From Nematostella vectensis (taxonomy: Eukaryota > Cnidaria > Anthozoa > Actiniaria > Edwardsiidae), in NCBI RefSeq assembly GCF_932526225.1, contig NC_064037.1:4546703-4610702 (forward strand): a DNA stretch of 64,000 nucleotides, written 5' to 3'. The notes below the pieces were generated by a model. It worked only from the letters and a program-made list of their open reading frames with translations, did not search any database and was not told where the DNA came from. The position numbers were made by a program, and so were the translations under genes. Positions 11,705-29,421 of this stretch are shown here, in pieces (the first letter of the stretch is position 1; every line of letters begins with the position of its first letter).

Positions 11705-14017
11705 TAGATACTGATATTACGTACGTCGAATTTAAATATAATAAACGTGGGTTGTATTCAGCGAGACTGAACAAATCTTTAATTTAATTGTACATTAGAA
11801 AATGAGATATATAGTGTGCGCCAAATGGCATAAGAAAGAACGAGATTTTGTAATAGAATAAAAGCAGAAAGACGTATATTTTTGCTACGGTTTTCAGCGA
11901 AGAAAATCAAATTTGAATATTTTCGACAAATCAGTATACTATTCCATGGACGATATTCTATTACATGTAGATGGTATATAATCCACATGAGCTTTGGTGT
12001 GAAATAGACGTTTGAAGTTTGGAGAATAGTGTTTCTTCTATTGGATTTGGGAATCATGGTAATGTAGTGCCAAGGGCACTTAAGGACTCCTAAAAGACTG
12101 GTTAGACACGTGACAAAGGGAGGGTACAAGGACACTTACACAAGACAAATTTCAGAGATAAAATGAACATCATTCAAATAAAGGGGCGTGCTCCCTAGAA
12201 GAAATTTTGAGTTTTGAATTTCTAAAACGGATTTCTTTTTACAAGTACATAAATAGTGTTACATGTATAAATATATTGTTTAATTACTCTCTAGCGCATG
12301 GGGTAACCGAGAACAGAAATTTAAGGGTGAAAAATGATTAAGCCATAAAAAGTACTAATAGGCCCGAGGATCGAACCTCCTTAAATCAAATGAAACGAGA
12401 GAAAAAATAAACCACACTTCCAGGCATGTGCTGAAACGCCGTATGGCAGTTTAAGCTTTTCACGGCTAAGCTGAAGATTTCGGCCCCAGCACCGCTATCT
12501 AGCGAACTGTACAACACAAAGGAACCTGAGGTACCCGCGCATTAATGGTGAGGCAATAACCAGGATCCCAGGCCTGTCTTAGTCGGTTACGCCACGCACA
12601 GCTCGCTGAGATGTTGACAGAAAAATATTGGGGTCTTTTTAACGCTTTCGTCTCTTGGGAATAGCCCAATTTCTAGTTCCACTATGACCGCTGGACTTAC
12701 AGACTAAGGATGCATACATACAGTGTAAGCCTCGACTTGAGGCAAATTCCCTGCGCATACCAGCGAGAATCCTCTGGAACTTGGAATAAAACAATGCAAA
12801 AACCTGTGAATACTACATGATCTCGCTGGTATTTGCAATCCATTCAATTGAAATCGATGATTGCACTGTAATTATGCGTCCTTAGTGCCTATGACCAGCA
12901 GGCACAGTGGAACTCGAAACTGGACTATTAGCGTGTTGCTATAGTAGTGTAGTGATTTCGTTTATGACATCTTTCGTGTTGCCGCATTTAGCCTTATGTT
13001 CTTCTTAGGTCAGTCGCGCACGTGCAAATCTTTCATACTCAGAAGGTAAGGAAAAAAGTAAGGAACTATTTTTAAATGTGCGCGATCTAAAAAAAAAAAG
13101 GTTCTTGTGCACATTTGAGACAAAAGTGGAATACTTAAGCGTAAATATTCTTACACTTACATCGCCAACGGGGGTGTAGGGAGGGCAAAACAAGGAAGTG
13201 GCATAAATAAAAGAAAACATTTGTTTCAATATTATACATTTTTTATACATATATCACTGTTTCACAGAAACAGCAGAAAATTCTTTGTACAGAAAATCCT
13301 TTGTACAATGTCTCAGCTGGTAAGTACACCAAACCATGGAAGGGCTACTACAGGGTCACGCTTGCGCTCAAGCGCCGCCTACCTAAGCGTGACGAGTCCA
13401 GAACGGCTGCGAGGGAGACTAACTAAAGATGGCCCGATATCCATCGTAGTGACTTGGATCCAATATTGAGCAGATTCGTAGCAGGCTACGTCAGATTGGT
13501 CATTTTCTTATAATTTTTGAAAATATTGGGGACACATGCTCCCCGGGAAAGAAATAAATGTTTTTTTTCGAAATATTTCCTTAGGAAAATGACATTTACA
13601 TTATTCTTTTCGAAATACGCCGAAAATTAATCAATTGAATTGTACTGTAACCCCCTTCCGCCTTCCAACGTTTGGGACCATTCCGCCTCCCCAGGGGCGG
13701 ATCCAGGATTTCAAAATGGGGGGGGGGGGGGGGGATAATGGCTGCATTGAAAGCTTATAACTGATCCAGTGGTTCTTGGTAGGTCACTACATAGATTTTA
13801 TAATACTTCACGCTGAATTTAATTTGTCGCGTCAGCAAAGTCAAGCAGCAAAGTCAAGGGAAATGGACAGTACCTCCCATCCCTCAGACATTTGTTTTCT
13901 TCAAACAAAGTGACTCTTCATTTCTTTACAAAGGAGGGGGGGGGGGGTGGGGGATATCCACCTTCCCTGCATCCGTCCCTGCTACCCTGCGACTCGATTT
14001 TCTTTCCGTTGGAGTAG
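11705..14017. other. Gene-poor spacer
   Basis: No gene or spliceable conserved exon was recognised. Around 12361-12376 the minus strand reads GGAGGTTCGATCCTC, like a tRNA B-box, but no clover-leaf can be built around it. Near 13693 a GGCGGATCCAGGA stretch precedes a G-run, a motif seen again at about 52965 and 53060, so probably a transposon end. A second G-run lies at 13933-13947. Confidence 0.6.
11740..11745 (+). terminator. AATAAA polyadenylation signal for CPD
   Basis: AATAAA lies 36 bp after the CPD stop codon in an AT-rich stretch. It is the first canonical hexamer downstream, so a short 3' UTR is inferred. Confidence 0.55.
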
Positions 14018-15198
14018 TGTACAGGACCCGAAATGATCCCAGGACCCGAAACGATCCCAGGACCCGAAATGATCCCCAAAAGTACCCCAACTGATCCTCG
14101 GACCCGAAACGATACCGAGGAGTCCCCGAAATCAACCCCAAGGAATTGCGGTAATGGACAAAGGGAAAGCAGAAGAAATACTTTCAATTCTTTCAGCATA
14201 ATAAAGGGTTAACAGCGACTCGATTTCTAAACAACGTGACTTAAAAATATTTAATTCCAACGCAATACTTCTATTTATTACATTGCCCGGCGTTAAACCC
14301 ATAAACAGATTCCAAAACAAATACACAACTTTAACTTGCTACTGAAAGGAATATAGCATAAACATAGCGCAGCTTTGCTCAGATCAACCATACTTTTGAC
14401 CTTCCATCACACTCTTAACATTTTGCGGTTCCGACACATGACTCCGACACTATAAATCTCATTTCCGGTAAACATCACCCCTAAAAATTAATATTCATCT
14501 GACAACCAAACATGTATTTCACCACAAAATCCTTGTTCACACGAGCGAATATTTACCGACACATTTTAGGCAGCCGGTTTGGGCGAGAAGATGGAATGAC
14601 AAAAGCACACTGAGTAATACACTCGAACAACCCTTCTACTACCGATGCAAAATAGTGAAAGCACTATTATGTGAGTTTTGAATTTCCTCATGTAGTCGTG
14701 CGTACACCCCGGCATGATCTCGTGATATGATAGGTCTTTCATTCACCGAAAACAAACATGCCAAAAAATAACTTTAAAACATTCCGCTTCCTATGTAAAG
14801 CAGCATGTCCCATCTGTAAAGACTTTCTTTTATGGCTTGTTATGTAAAAATGATTTATCCACGCCGGGCTCCTCAAATTACTATCACAGGAATTGTTAGT
14901 TGACCCCAATTTCTGACTCAACCACTGTATTTCCCCCGCAGTCGTATATAAAAATCTTAATACTATAGTTTTAGTTAATGTAAATTACCTTTTAATAACA
15001 CAAACAAAGCTAAATGTTTCATATGTTTTTAAAACTTAAAGCCAATCCTTACACATTCCTTTAGTTGTCCATTACTGTAATTCCTTGGGGTTTATTTCGG
15101 GGACTCTTGGGGATCGTTTCGGGTCCCGGGATCAGTTGGGGTACTTTGGGGGATCGTTTCGGGGCCTGGGATCGTTTCGGGTCCTGGGATCATGTACA
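14018..15198. mobile_element. Non-autonomous TIR element, copy 1 of a head-to-tail pair
   Basis: The element starts with TGTACAGGACCCG and carries several 18-bp units of the type GGACCCGAAATGATCCCA. Its right end (about 15060-15192) is the inverted form, with ATTGCGGTAATGGACAA matching TTGTCCATTACTGTAAT. The interior of about 0.9 kb has no transposase frame; open frames here come from the repeats read through. Copy 1 ends at the TGTACA that also begins copy 2. Confidence 0.8.
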
Positions 15199-16393
15199 GG
15201 ACCCGAAATGATCCCAGGACCCGAAACGATCCCAGGACCCGAAATGATCCCCAAAAGTACCCCAACTGATCCTCGGACCCGAAACGATACCGAGGAGTCC
15301 CCGAAATCAACCCCAAGGAATTGCGGTAATGGACAAAGGGAAAGCAGAAGAAATACTTTCAATTCTTTCAGCATAATAAAGGGTTAACAGCGACTCGATT
15401 TCTAAACAACGTGACTTAAAAATATTAAATTCCAACACAATACTTCTATTTATTACATTGCCCGGCGTTAAACCCATAAACAGAGTCCAAAACAAATACA
15501 CAACTTTAAATTGCTACTGAAAGGAATACAGCATAAACATAGCACAGCTTTGCTCAGATCAACCAAACTTTTGACCTTCCATTACACTCTTAACATTTTG
15601 CGGTTCCGACACATGACTCCGACACTATAAATCTCATTTCCGGTAAACATCACCCCTAAAAATTAATATTCATCTGACAACCAAACATGTATTTCACCAC
15701 GAAATCCTTGTTCACACGAGCGAATATTTACCTACACATTTTAGGCAGCCGGTTTGGCCGAGAAGATGGAATGACAAAAGCACACTGAGTAATACACTCG
15801 AACAACCCTTCTACTATCGATGCAAAATATTAAGAGGATGTGAAAGCAATATTATGTGAGTTTTGAATTTCCTCATGTAGTCGTGCGTATACCCCGGCAT
15901 GATCTCACGATATGATAGGTCTTTCATTTACCGAAAACAAACATGCCAAAAAATAACTTTAAAACATTTCGCTTCCTATGTAAAGCAGCATGTCCCATCT
16001 GTAAAGACTTTCTTTTATGGCTTGTTATGTAAAAATGATTTATCCACGCCGGGCTCCTCAAATTACTATCACATGAGTTGTTAGTTGACCCCAATTTTTG
16101 ACTCAACCACTGTATTTCCCCCGCAGTCGTATATAAAAATCTTAATACTATAGTTTTAGTTAATGTAAATTTCCTTTTAATAACACAAACAAAGCTAAAT
16201 GTTTCATATGTTTTTAAAAATGAAAGCCAATCCTTACACATTCCTTTAGTTGTCCATTACTGTAATTCCTTGGGGTTCATTTCGGGGACTCTTGGGGATC
16301 GTTTAGGGTCCCGGGATCAGTTGGGGTACTTTTGGGGATCGTTTCGGGTCCTGGGATCGTTTCGGGTCCTGGGATCATTTCGGGTCCTGTACA
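15193..16393. mobile_element. Non-autonomous TIR element, copy 2
   Basis: A near-identical direct repeat of copy 1 across its whole length, with scattered substitutions and small indels. The right end reads TTTCGGGTCCTGTACA, so both termini are TGTACAGGACCC inverted. Its end lies 151 bp before the INO80B start codon and may therefore reach that gene's promoter. A third, 5'-end-only copy lies at 33088-33360. Confidence 0.8.
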
Positions 16394-16544
16394 GCGCTCT
16401 CCTGCCGGCCCCTAGAACTCTTCGAATCGGGGAGGACTGGTAACCACAATTCTAGCGAGATTTGGGCTTGGGCGCCATGTTTTTTGTTGTGCTTATACAC
16501 AAATAGCAAACCAAAGAATGGCTGAATAGGTTTTTTTTAACACT

Positions 16545-21680
<5,136 letters not shown>

Positions 21681-22108
21681 AATGTTAAAAAGGGTTGGGC
21701 TGATGTAGCCACCTCCGCAGGGATCTCCTTCGTTTAAGAGTTATATGCTGTGAGTGATATGTGCTAAAAGAGGACAAGTTGTGACACCCTAGTCAATTTG
21801 AAACCTCATCTGCGGGGACACTAGCGTTGACAGAAACGCTTCCCAAGGATGACGCCCAATTGACAATCAGAGTTTGCTATTTTCCATCTTTTAGTATAGG
21901 TCCAGATCATTATGTATTTCCTACTAGTAATAATGTACAGTAAAACATATAAAAGGGGTACCTACTTGCATTTACAAGACTGATTTAAAATCCTGATGTC
22001 ATTACTCTGTGTAGAAAATATTCTTTATATAACAGACACAAATTGTAGGTTACAACTAACCTTGTTTATCTGTTTATGAAATCTACAAAGTAGTAACAAG
22101 TACAAGAC

Positions 22109-22114
22109 AATAAA
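22109..22114 (+). terminator. Candidate AATAAA polyadenylation signal for INO80B
   Basis: AATAAA about 430 bp after the INO80B stop codon and about 970 bp before the convergent POLD4 stop. It is a plausible 3' end; other weak hexamers exist. Confidence 0.4.
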
Positions 22115-23083
22115 ATATCATTTTTCTAACAGGTTTCAGGATTTGGAAAGATCAAACTTGTATTCTGAGTACTAGAAGCAGAAGACAAAAAAACCAATGT
22201 ACATTTCTTTCAGTTTTTATTTTATTTGTGTATAAAAATATTAAGAAAAAGACTAGAAATAAAATGAATTTTCTCTTGTTTACATTTGTTCTTGTGAAAC
22301 TTTTACCTTTTCATTTGGCAAAAAATGACAAAACCTTGTACAAATACCTGTTTCTTTATGCACACAAGCATAACTGTCATCAGTACGAAATCAAAGGGGC
22401 CACACTATAGCTTAGGCATCTATTTTGTACTTGGAGTTGTAATGATTATTCTTCAGATGGAGAAATGAAACAAGATAAATCCCCTCTCAAAGTCAATACT
22501 GATTCTTCAGTCAAGCTATCATCCATCTTTCCTCTAATGACAGGTTAATGAGAAAATTGTGAAACACTGAAAACTTCCAAGCAGCGATCACTCAATATCA
22601 CTCTAGCTTTCCAACCCATCACATTAGAGTGTAGTCTGATTAGTAGCCGCTCTTACTGTCACACATGCCTTTTCCACAAAGGGGGGGAAGGCATGTGTGA
22701 CACTAATTAGAAAAGGTCAGTTAAAAAAATGGAAGATTTTGCAAAACCCTTTACATACCCTTCTGCCCCTTTCTTTTGTTCTAAGTTTGGCCATGTAAGA
22801 CAAAGAAAAATACTTTACACCTAGAAATACACCCTAGACACCTAGGATACACCCTAACATTGCTGTAGGATGAAATTGTAACACCCTGAGTGCTTTACAT
22901 ATGGTAATAAGTATTTCCTTGCAACTTTGATAAATCTATTTACACAGTAAAGCAGACAGAAGATTGTACCTACATACTAAGTTTTACTAAAACCAAGTTG
23001 CCTGTTTGGTGCTCCCATATATTCATATGTCTGTGTTTCAGGATGAAGTACTTGCCTATCTGCATTGAACTCCTTGCTAAGGT

Positions 23084-24734
23084 TCAAAGATTTTCTTTAC
23101 TCCACAGGCTATAAAAACAATATTATAGTAAAGGGAAAATTATATTTATATAATTCATATTCATATAGCAATGCAAATAGTGGGGGCATGATACAGAAAC
23201 CCCCTCCCCCCTTCTTACTGGCTACATCACTGACACATGGGTAAGTTTAGTTTATCCCTTTAACAGCGTACTCACCAATCTGTATAGTTACTATCAGTAG
23301 GGTGGAGGGCTAAGATTTTCTTGACATCCTGAGGAGGGTTCAGCCCATATCTATCAGCTCTTTCCCATCTCTCAAGTCGGGTCATTCCTGTTGTCAGTGA
23401 TAGATTGGTGAAGATTCAAATGTCATGAACTAGGCATGATTAACAATAGAGGAAACGGTTTCAAATTGATTACGCCCATCTCTAGTCTTCAGATCGACCT
23501 TTTTGTACCGAATGTTATTTCTGTAAAGGATTTTACAGTAACTACCTTCTATCTCAAATTTTACACAAATGATGTTTGGTTAGATTGAGCTGTTGTTTCA
23601 ATTGAGGTCCCTAATTGTTCGATGACAAAATCTGGATAGACTGAGATCCTGATAGAAATTCTAGTTATTGTAAACTAATGTGTGCAAATAAAACTTGAAT
23701 TGAATGACTTCAGATTCCCTGCTAGCATATGACTCTTAGCTCTGTGTTCAGGCCCGTACGCAGGGGGGGGGGTGCAGGGGGTGGGAACGCACCCCCCTCA
23801 AAAGTCATTGTCTTAATAGACGTGCTATTTGAAGACAAAACATAAGCTAGATCACTAGTATGTCATTAACCCATGAGTCAGTCTTTATTGTAGCCAAATC
23901 TGACAATAAACGTCCTGCGGAGATACTGCAAAGGCATAAAAAAAGCCCTTTTTGTTCTTTCAGGTGGTCACATTTCAATCAGAAAACTCACTCACTCCCC
24001 CACCCCCCCCCTTCCCCTCCCTCAGTTATGTCCACTTTTCGGATTTCGCACCCCCCCCCCCTCCCCAAAGAAAGACAAATCCTGGGTACAAGCATAGTAG
24101 GTAGGCGTTAGCGAGAAAGCCTATGTTTGGCCGCTGACTCCCAAAATAGAGGATATTTCGCGAGTCAGCGGCTACACGTAGGCTAGCGAGAAAAACGCCA
24201 GCTCAGCGAAATACAGTAAAAAGAGACATCTGCTAGGGAAGACTACTGATAAAGATAAATAATCCTAACCGTTTTATTATAAAAAAAAAGTCTAATTACA
24301 CCTTTGACGGAGGTACACGCTGTTCATGATCATGGCGCTCATCACCTCATCGAGTAGTATAAGAGTCCATGAGGGTTCTAGATACTCTTCTAACAAAGAT
24401 AAGAAACTGATAGTATTATACCTAAGCAAGGTCCAAACTCTGGAGAAAGATCAAACTCCCTCAAAGTCTTTAGGTCATCTTGTCTTGCGTCGATTGATAC
24501 ATCTTTATCAGCTAGTTGAAATGAAAATGTATCAAACAACATAGACAAAACAAACTTGAAAATCTGTTTGCGATTACTCGATCTCGATCGGCGTTATGTA
24601 AGTAAGTAAGTACCTTTTGCTGACGGCTTTCCCTTTATATCGACAGGCCTTGCCTTCGTCTGTCGTAATTTCTGGGTTATAAGACTGTCTTTCTTGGCTT
24701 TTGGAAATGAATCGGTGATCAATTTGTTAGACAT
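23084..24734 (-). CDS. POLD4: DNA polymerase delta subunit 4 (p12)
   Basis: The smallest subunit of replicative DNA polymerase delta; it stabilises the complex and binds PCNA. Exons: 24734-24614, 24511-24422, 23387-23276, 23108-23084; phases 1, 1, 2 agree and give 115 residues (human p12 has 107). Exon 1 reads MSNKLITDSFPKAKKDS, matching the p12 PCNA-binding start (KRLITDSYP). Exon 2 carries LKTLREFDLSPEFGPCLG, aligned to LRQFDLAWQYGPCTG. Exon 3 carries MTRLERWERADRYGLNPP, aligned to ITRLQRWCRAKQMGLEPP. Exon 4 ends CLWSKENL, aligned to CSLWHLYPL. Each exon is too short to stand out as an open frame; the call rests on ordered family motifs plus consistent splice sites. It is convergent with INO80B. 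Confidence 0.92.
23740..24110. mobile_element. Probable relic of a CGTACGCAGG/CCTGGGTAC-ended element in POLD4 intron 2
   Basis: The left side reads GGCCCGTACGCAGGGGGG and the right side CGCACCCCCCC...CCTGGGTACAAGC, roughly inverted, with long G and C runs inside. Similar GTAC-CAGG-G ends recur at 36675, 52134 and around 60925. Boundaries are approximate. Confidence 0.45.
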
Positions 24735-25270
24735 TTTTACGATTTTTATGCTTGGACTGTGGTTGTTTATTTCGCGGCAAACATCAGCTGGGAATCAGCT
24801 TAGCGACCATGCTTGCGTAGAAAACGCGCATTTTGATTGGTTATGAAAAGTAACATTCACGCTCATTTACATATCACCCTTGGAAATGGCAAAGGCATCC
24901 CAAGCTGTGCGAATAAAATCGAATGATAAATGTGTAACATTTTTCTATCGATTTGGATATTCAAAAGATAGTTCAGAAAATATAAATAACACCGTTAAGG
25001 GTTGATTATTGGATGAACTTAAAAGAAAAAAAATAACGGTTGCTCAGGCTAGCTTTAAGCAGCAAAATATCAGTAACAAAAATAAATTTATTAAGCGTTT
25101 ACATAAAAAAGCAATCTTTTTAAGCATAGCTATCAACCTTGCTTTAGCAAAAATCTTGAGAAAGTACAGTGAATTTATCAGAAGTACCAAGATAGCTATT
25201 GCGGGAGAATACAGTAAATGGTGTGGTGGATATTTTCAAGAAAATTAGGCTTGAGAAAAGGTTCAAAATC
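24735..25270. other. Region upstream of POLD4
   Basis: It contains the POLD4 5' flank (a CCAAT-type ATTGGTTATG lies near 24835) and AT-rich sequence. No exon was recognised. The open frame at 25009-25248 has no known domain and is Lys/Ile-rich as expected by chance in AT-rich DNA. Confidence 0.5.
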
Positions 25271-25414
25271 TAGGGCCCCGAATGGTCCCACGAAATTTCG
25301 ATGTGCTCGCATGCTCGCGCAAATTTTTTCCGCCTAAAAATGCTTGGTCTCGCACAAAAGACGGTTTGCTTGCAAGCTCGCAAGTGGTCGCAAAAAAAAC
25401 ATTCGGGGGCCCTA
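25271..25414. mobile_element. MITE of about 144 bp with TAGGGCCCCGAATG ends
   Basis: Left end TAGGGCCCCGAATGG and right end CATTCGGGGGCCCTA are inverted copies, enclosing GCTCGCATGCTCGC-type palindromes. There is no coding capacity. It sits just left of the 3.4 kb foldback element. Confidence 0.65.
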
Positions 25415-25462
25415 AATCTTAAAGACTCCCGCCTAATGCGGGAGAGTTGACAGCTACGTTTA

Positions 25463-28400
25463 CGCAGTGACTAACGGTCCGGCAGCCGGATGGGGTCCTA
25501 AAAAACTAACGGTCCGGCAGTCCGAAAACCCTATGTTTCTCGTTGAATTCAGCTCATATCTATCCCAAAATAAGTTATCTTTGCAAGCGCTGTCTTTTGA
25601 ATAGATTTTATTGGGTATTTATTAGACTCCCCGAGATCGGCACTTAGGAAATAATGACAATAACAGACAACACGCTATCTGAAACCGCCAATGCGTAAAT
25701 CCTCGATAATAGCTCGAACTTACTTAATCTCCCCATAACAACCAAACTGCATAAAACTCGTATACAAATTCTATTATAATTATTTTTTTTTGTGAAAATT
25801 ATATTGTAAATAAAAATAATGCGTCACTGTTTGCGCAGTTTGATTGTAACGAATACAGCAATCATGAGCTACGATTTAGACTGCCGGACGTTTGTATCCT
25901 CATTCGGTTTCTAGATGAGGATAGTTAGGTCTTGCGAAGCCATATAAACACTGTATTTCATCTTGTTATTCATTCAGTAAAAATTTACTTATAATGTACT
26001 GGGCTGCCTGTGCCTCGCTCAATCTCAAACTGCTCGGTTCTTTTATCCATATGGCAGCGTCGTTATTCTTGATAAAGATAGGTCATTCAAGGTAAGGGAT
26101 TGAGAAATATCGCGATAAATATAAAGTTCTTAGTAGTATACATCGTGCTCCAATTTTTAAGTGTCGCACTTAAAATTGATTTATATTCTGTATACGGGGT
26201 TGAAGAATGATGCGAAACTTTATTTCTTCGCAGTGGCTAAATGAGGGGTAGCCGCTAAAGGTACTGCTTGAGCTAAATGAGCGGTAGCTTTTTATTTTTT
26301 ATTTTTTTTAATAACGCGAGAAAATGTAACCTTGACGAACAAATGGCCTTCTATCTTTATTTAGATAGAGGAAACATTTATCGATCTATTGATGTCTTTG
26401 ACATGAAAAAGTTCCCCTTGCATGTGTACAGTAAGACATCGCTACTTTCGGTGCCGGAAATGTGTTACGCATATTAGAGTAAGCCAATCTCACAAATTTT
26501 AATATTATGGTCCAAAAGTTGTTAATCTTCATATGAAAACGAAATGGCGAATTACAAATTCTATTGTGCCTTTTTTTTTACCCTCTTCGTTCTTTGTACA
26601 CTGCTAAAACCTCAGCATTCCCGTAGACGAGAAGTTTCGTGTGAGGCCCGCTCTCACACTCAAGTTCTTGAAAAGGTCTTGAACATTGAAAATGACCCGT
26701 AGTTCGTTCTTCTCTTCAATCATCCAAGCGAATAACAACTTATAAATAAAAGTGAATAAGCACAATTCTTTCCTGTTTAGAAACAAAAAGCGATTGTTTT
26801 TTATTTGGTTTTATTATTTTTTTATTATTCCGACGCTTTCCGTTCTGTCAAGAGGCAAGTCTCGCATAGCGTTCCATCAAACTCCCGTTCAAGGTCTTGA
26901 AAATACTAAATGAGCGGTAGATTTTTCTTGTTTTTAATAACCCAAGAAAATAACATGTTAGCAAATAAAGATAATTCTAGTTTGTTGTGAAGCGAGAAGC
27001 GATTGCTGTTTCTTTTAATTCGACGCTTTCCGCTGTGTGTACAGACTATAAATTGAAGCATTTTTTTCACACTAAAGAAGTTTCGCATCACGAGCCCCCC
27101 AACTCCCGCTCAAGGTCTTGGAAATACTAAATGAGCGGTAGTTATTTTTAATTTTTATTTTTATTCTGTACTGTTTTATTTATATAGTATGGCTTCTAAA
27201 TGTGTAATTTGCAAGACCTTGAACGAGAGGCCCCGGGCCCACGCGATGCGTGAGTTCCTTATGTGACAAAAATGTAGGTTAGACTTTACAGAGAACGGAA
27301 AGGGTCGGAATAATAAAACAAAACAAAAAACCTAATCGCTTCTTGTTTCTAAACAAGGAAAGAATAGTGTTTGTTTGCTAAGATGTTTTTTCCCTTGGGT
27401 CATTAAAGAGAAGAAAGACCTACCGCACATTTAGTATTTTCAAGACCTTGAGCCTGAGTTTGCTGGGGCTCGAGATGCGAAACTTCTTTAGTGTGAAAAA
27501 AAAAAATGCTCGAAACTATAGTCTGCACACACAACGGAACAACATATTATTTCCTTGGGTTACCGCTCATTTAGTATTTTGAAGACCTTGAAAGGGAGTT
27601 TGGGGACACGCGATGCGAGACTTCTATAGTGTGAAAATGCCCAATCTTATAGTCTTTACACACAGCGGAAAGCGGCGCAATAATAGAAATACCAATCGTC
27701 TCTTGTTTCACAGCAAAGCTTGAATTGTGTTTGTTTGCTAACTTGTTATTTTTTGGGTTATTAAAGAGAAGAAAAATCTACCGCTCATTTAGTATTTCCA
27801 AGACCTTTGAGCTTTTGAGCGGGAGGCCGGGGCCCACGCGATGCGTGACTTCTCGAGTTCGAAGTGTGACAAAATGCTCGAGAAATAGACTGTACACAAA
27901 ACGGAAGGCGTCGGAATAATAAAACCAAAAAAAAAATCGCTTCTTGTTTCTAAACAAGGACGTAATTTTCTTTTATTTATAAGCTGTTATTTGCTTGGAT
28001 GATTTAAAGGAATAATAAACTACGGGTAGTTTTCAAGGCCTTGAGTGAGAGCGGGCCTAACGCGAAACTTCTTTCTATGGGAATGCTGAGGTGTTAGCTC
28101 TGTAGAACGAAGAGGGCAAATAAAAAGGCACATTAGAATTTGTTATTTTCCATTTTGCTTTCATACAAAGATTAACAACTTTTGGACTATAATATTAAAC
28201 ATTTGTGTCACCGGCTTACTGCTCTTACTCGAATATGCATTTTAAACACATTTTCATAGTGCCACCCAAAGTAGCGTTGTCCTACTGTACACAGGCAAGG
28301 GGATCTTTTTTATTTCAAAGACATTTATACATCGATAAATGTTTCCTCTATCCAAATAGAGATAAAATGTCATTTGTTCGTCTAGGTAGCATTTTCTCGC

Positions 28401-28852
28401 GTTATTAAAAAAAATTAAAAGCCTCCGCTCATTTAGCTCACGCAAGACCTTGAGCGGCTACCCCTCATTTAGCCACTGCGTTATTTCTTTATTCAACTTG
28501 AAGCGCTTGGCTATTTCAAACAAAAATGGACAGTTTTTATGGGGAGATTAGGTGAGTTTGAGCTTTTATCGAGATTTACGCATTGGCGATTTCAGATATC
28601 GTGTTGTCTGTTATTGTCATTATATTTCGTAAGTGCCGATCTCGGGGAGTAAATATCCTGTGTACAGCGTTTATAGAAAACGCCAAACCCAATAAATCTA
28701 TTCAAAAGACAGTGCTTGGGTATTCCTAGCAAAGATAACTTATTTTGGAATATATATGAGCTGAACTCAACGAGAAACATAGGGTTATTTCGGACTGCCG
28801 GACCGTTAGTTTTTTAGGACCCCATCCGGCTGCCGGACCGTTAGTCACTGCG
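25463..28852. mobile_element. 3.4 kb foldback-type element with TIRs of about 1 kb
   Basis: The ends are inverted: CGCAGTGACTAACGGTCCGG at 25463 and its complement ending at 28852. Within each end ACTAACGGTCCGGCAG occurs twice in direct orientation. Inverted similarity continues inward past 26570 on the left and 28100 on the right (for example AAGATAACTTATTTTGG and the TTATTTAGATAGAGGAAACA blocks). The core repeats CTAAATGAGCGGTA at least seven times, in one orientation on the left half and the other on the right half. Flanks CTACGTTTA and CTATGTTAA match at 7 of 9 positions, a possible 9-bp target duplication. No transposase frame was found. Long TIRs plus a 9-bp duplication would suit a Mutator-like origin, but this is inference. 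Confidence 0.8.
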
Positions 28853-29421
28853 CTATGTTAAAGGCAAAAAAAGGTTCCATCTTCTTTTTACTCATATGTC
28901 TTGTTTATAGTTTATTGCAACTTTGCAGCAAAAGAGAATCTCAAAACACTGTTAGTGTTTTCTTTATTATACTCAGCACAGTCGGATTCTTCAGATTCCT
29001 CGATAATAAATTAATATTTTTCAATATAATAATAATATACATATAATACAAAACAAAAAAGTTAAAAAAACACGAAAACAATGCAAAATGATGCAATGGC
29101 AATCGTGCAATTCATGCCAAAATAGCAGTCTATTAGAATGTGATCTACACATAGACTGAGAAAACTCAGAAACAAGCAGCCTGAAACAAAAACTGTTTAA
29201 GAACAAAATAAGTGTAGTACCAATAATTTAAAAAGGCTAAGTGATGTACTGCTAAAACGATTAATAAGCCTGGACCGTGAAAAAAGAACATGATTTAATA
29301 CCCTTGTTTCTTGGACATGTTGTTTTGAATATAGGAAACTATATCCTAGATTACCTTTTAAATTTGCCTTGGTATCGGGGGCTTGCATTGCAATCTCTTG
29401 TCAATAATCTGTTCTAAATCA
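28853..29421. other. Spacer 3' of AIP
   Basis: AT-rich, with no gene recognised. It should hold the AIP 3' UTR (transcribed leftward) and the edge of the foldback element. An A/T-rich stretch near 29007-29050 could include polyadenylation hexamers, but none is decisive. Confidence 0.5.

Noticed and set aside
12350-12620. tRNA gene on the minus strand
   Set aside because: A B-box-like GGTTCGATCC is present, but there is no A-box at the right distance and no acceptor stem. The same applies to the GGGTTCGATCCCC at about 60900.
15085-15387. Pro/Gly-rich open frames such as [16 protein letters not shown]
   Set aside because: They translate the 18-bp repeats in the transposon termini, appear on both strands, and recur at each element copy.
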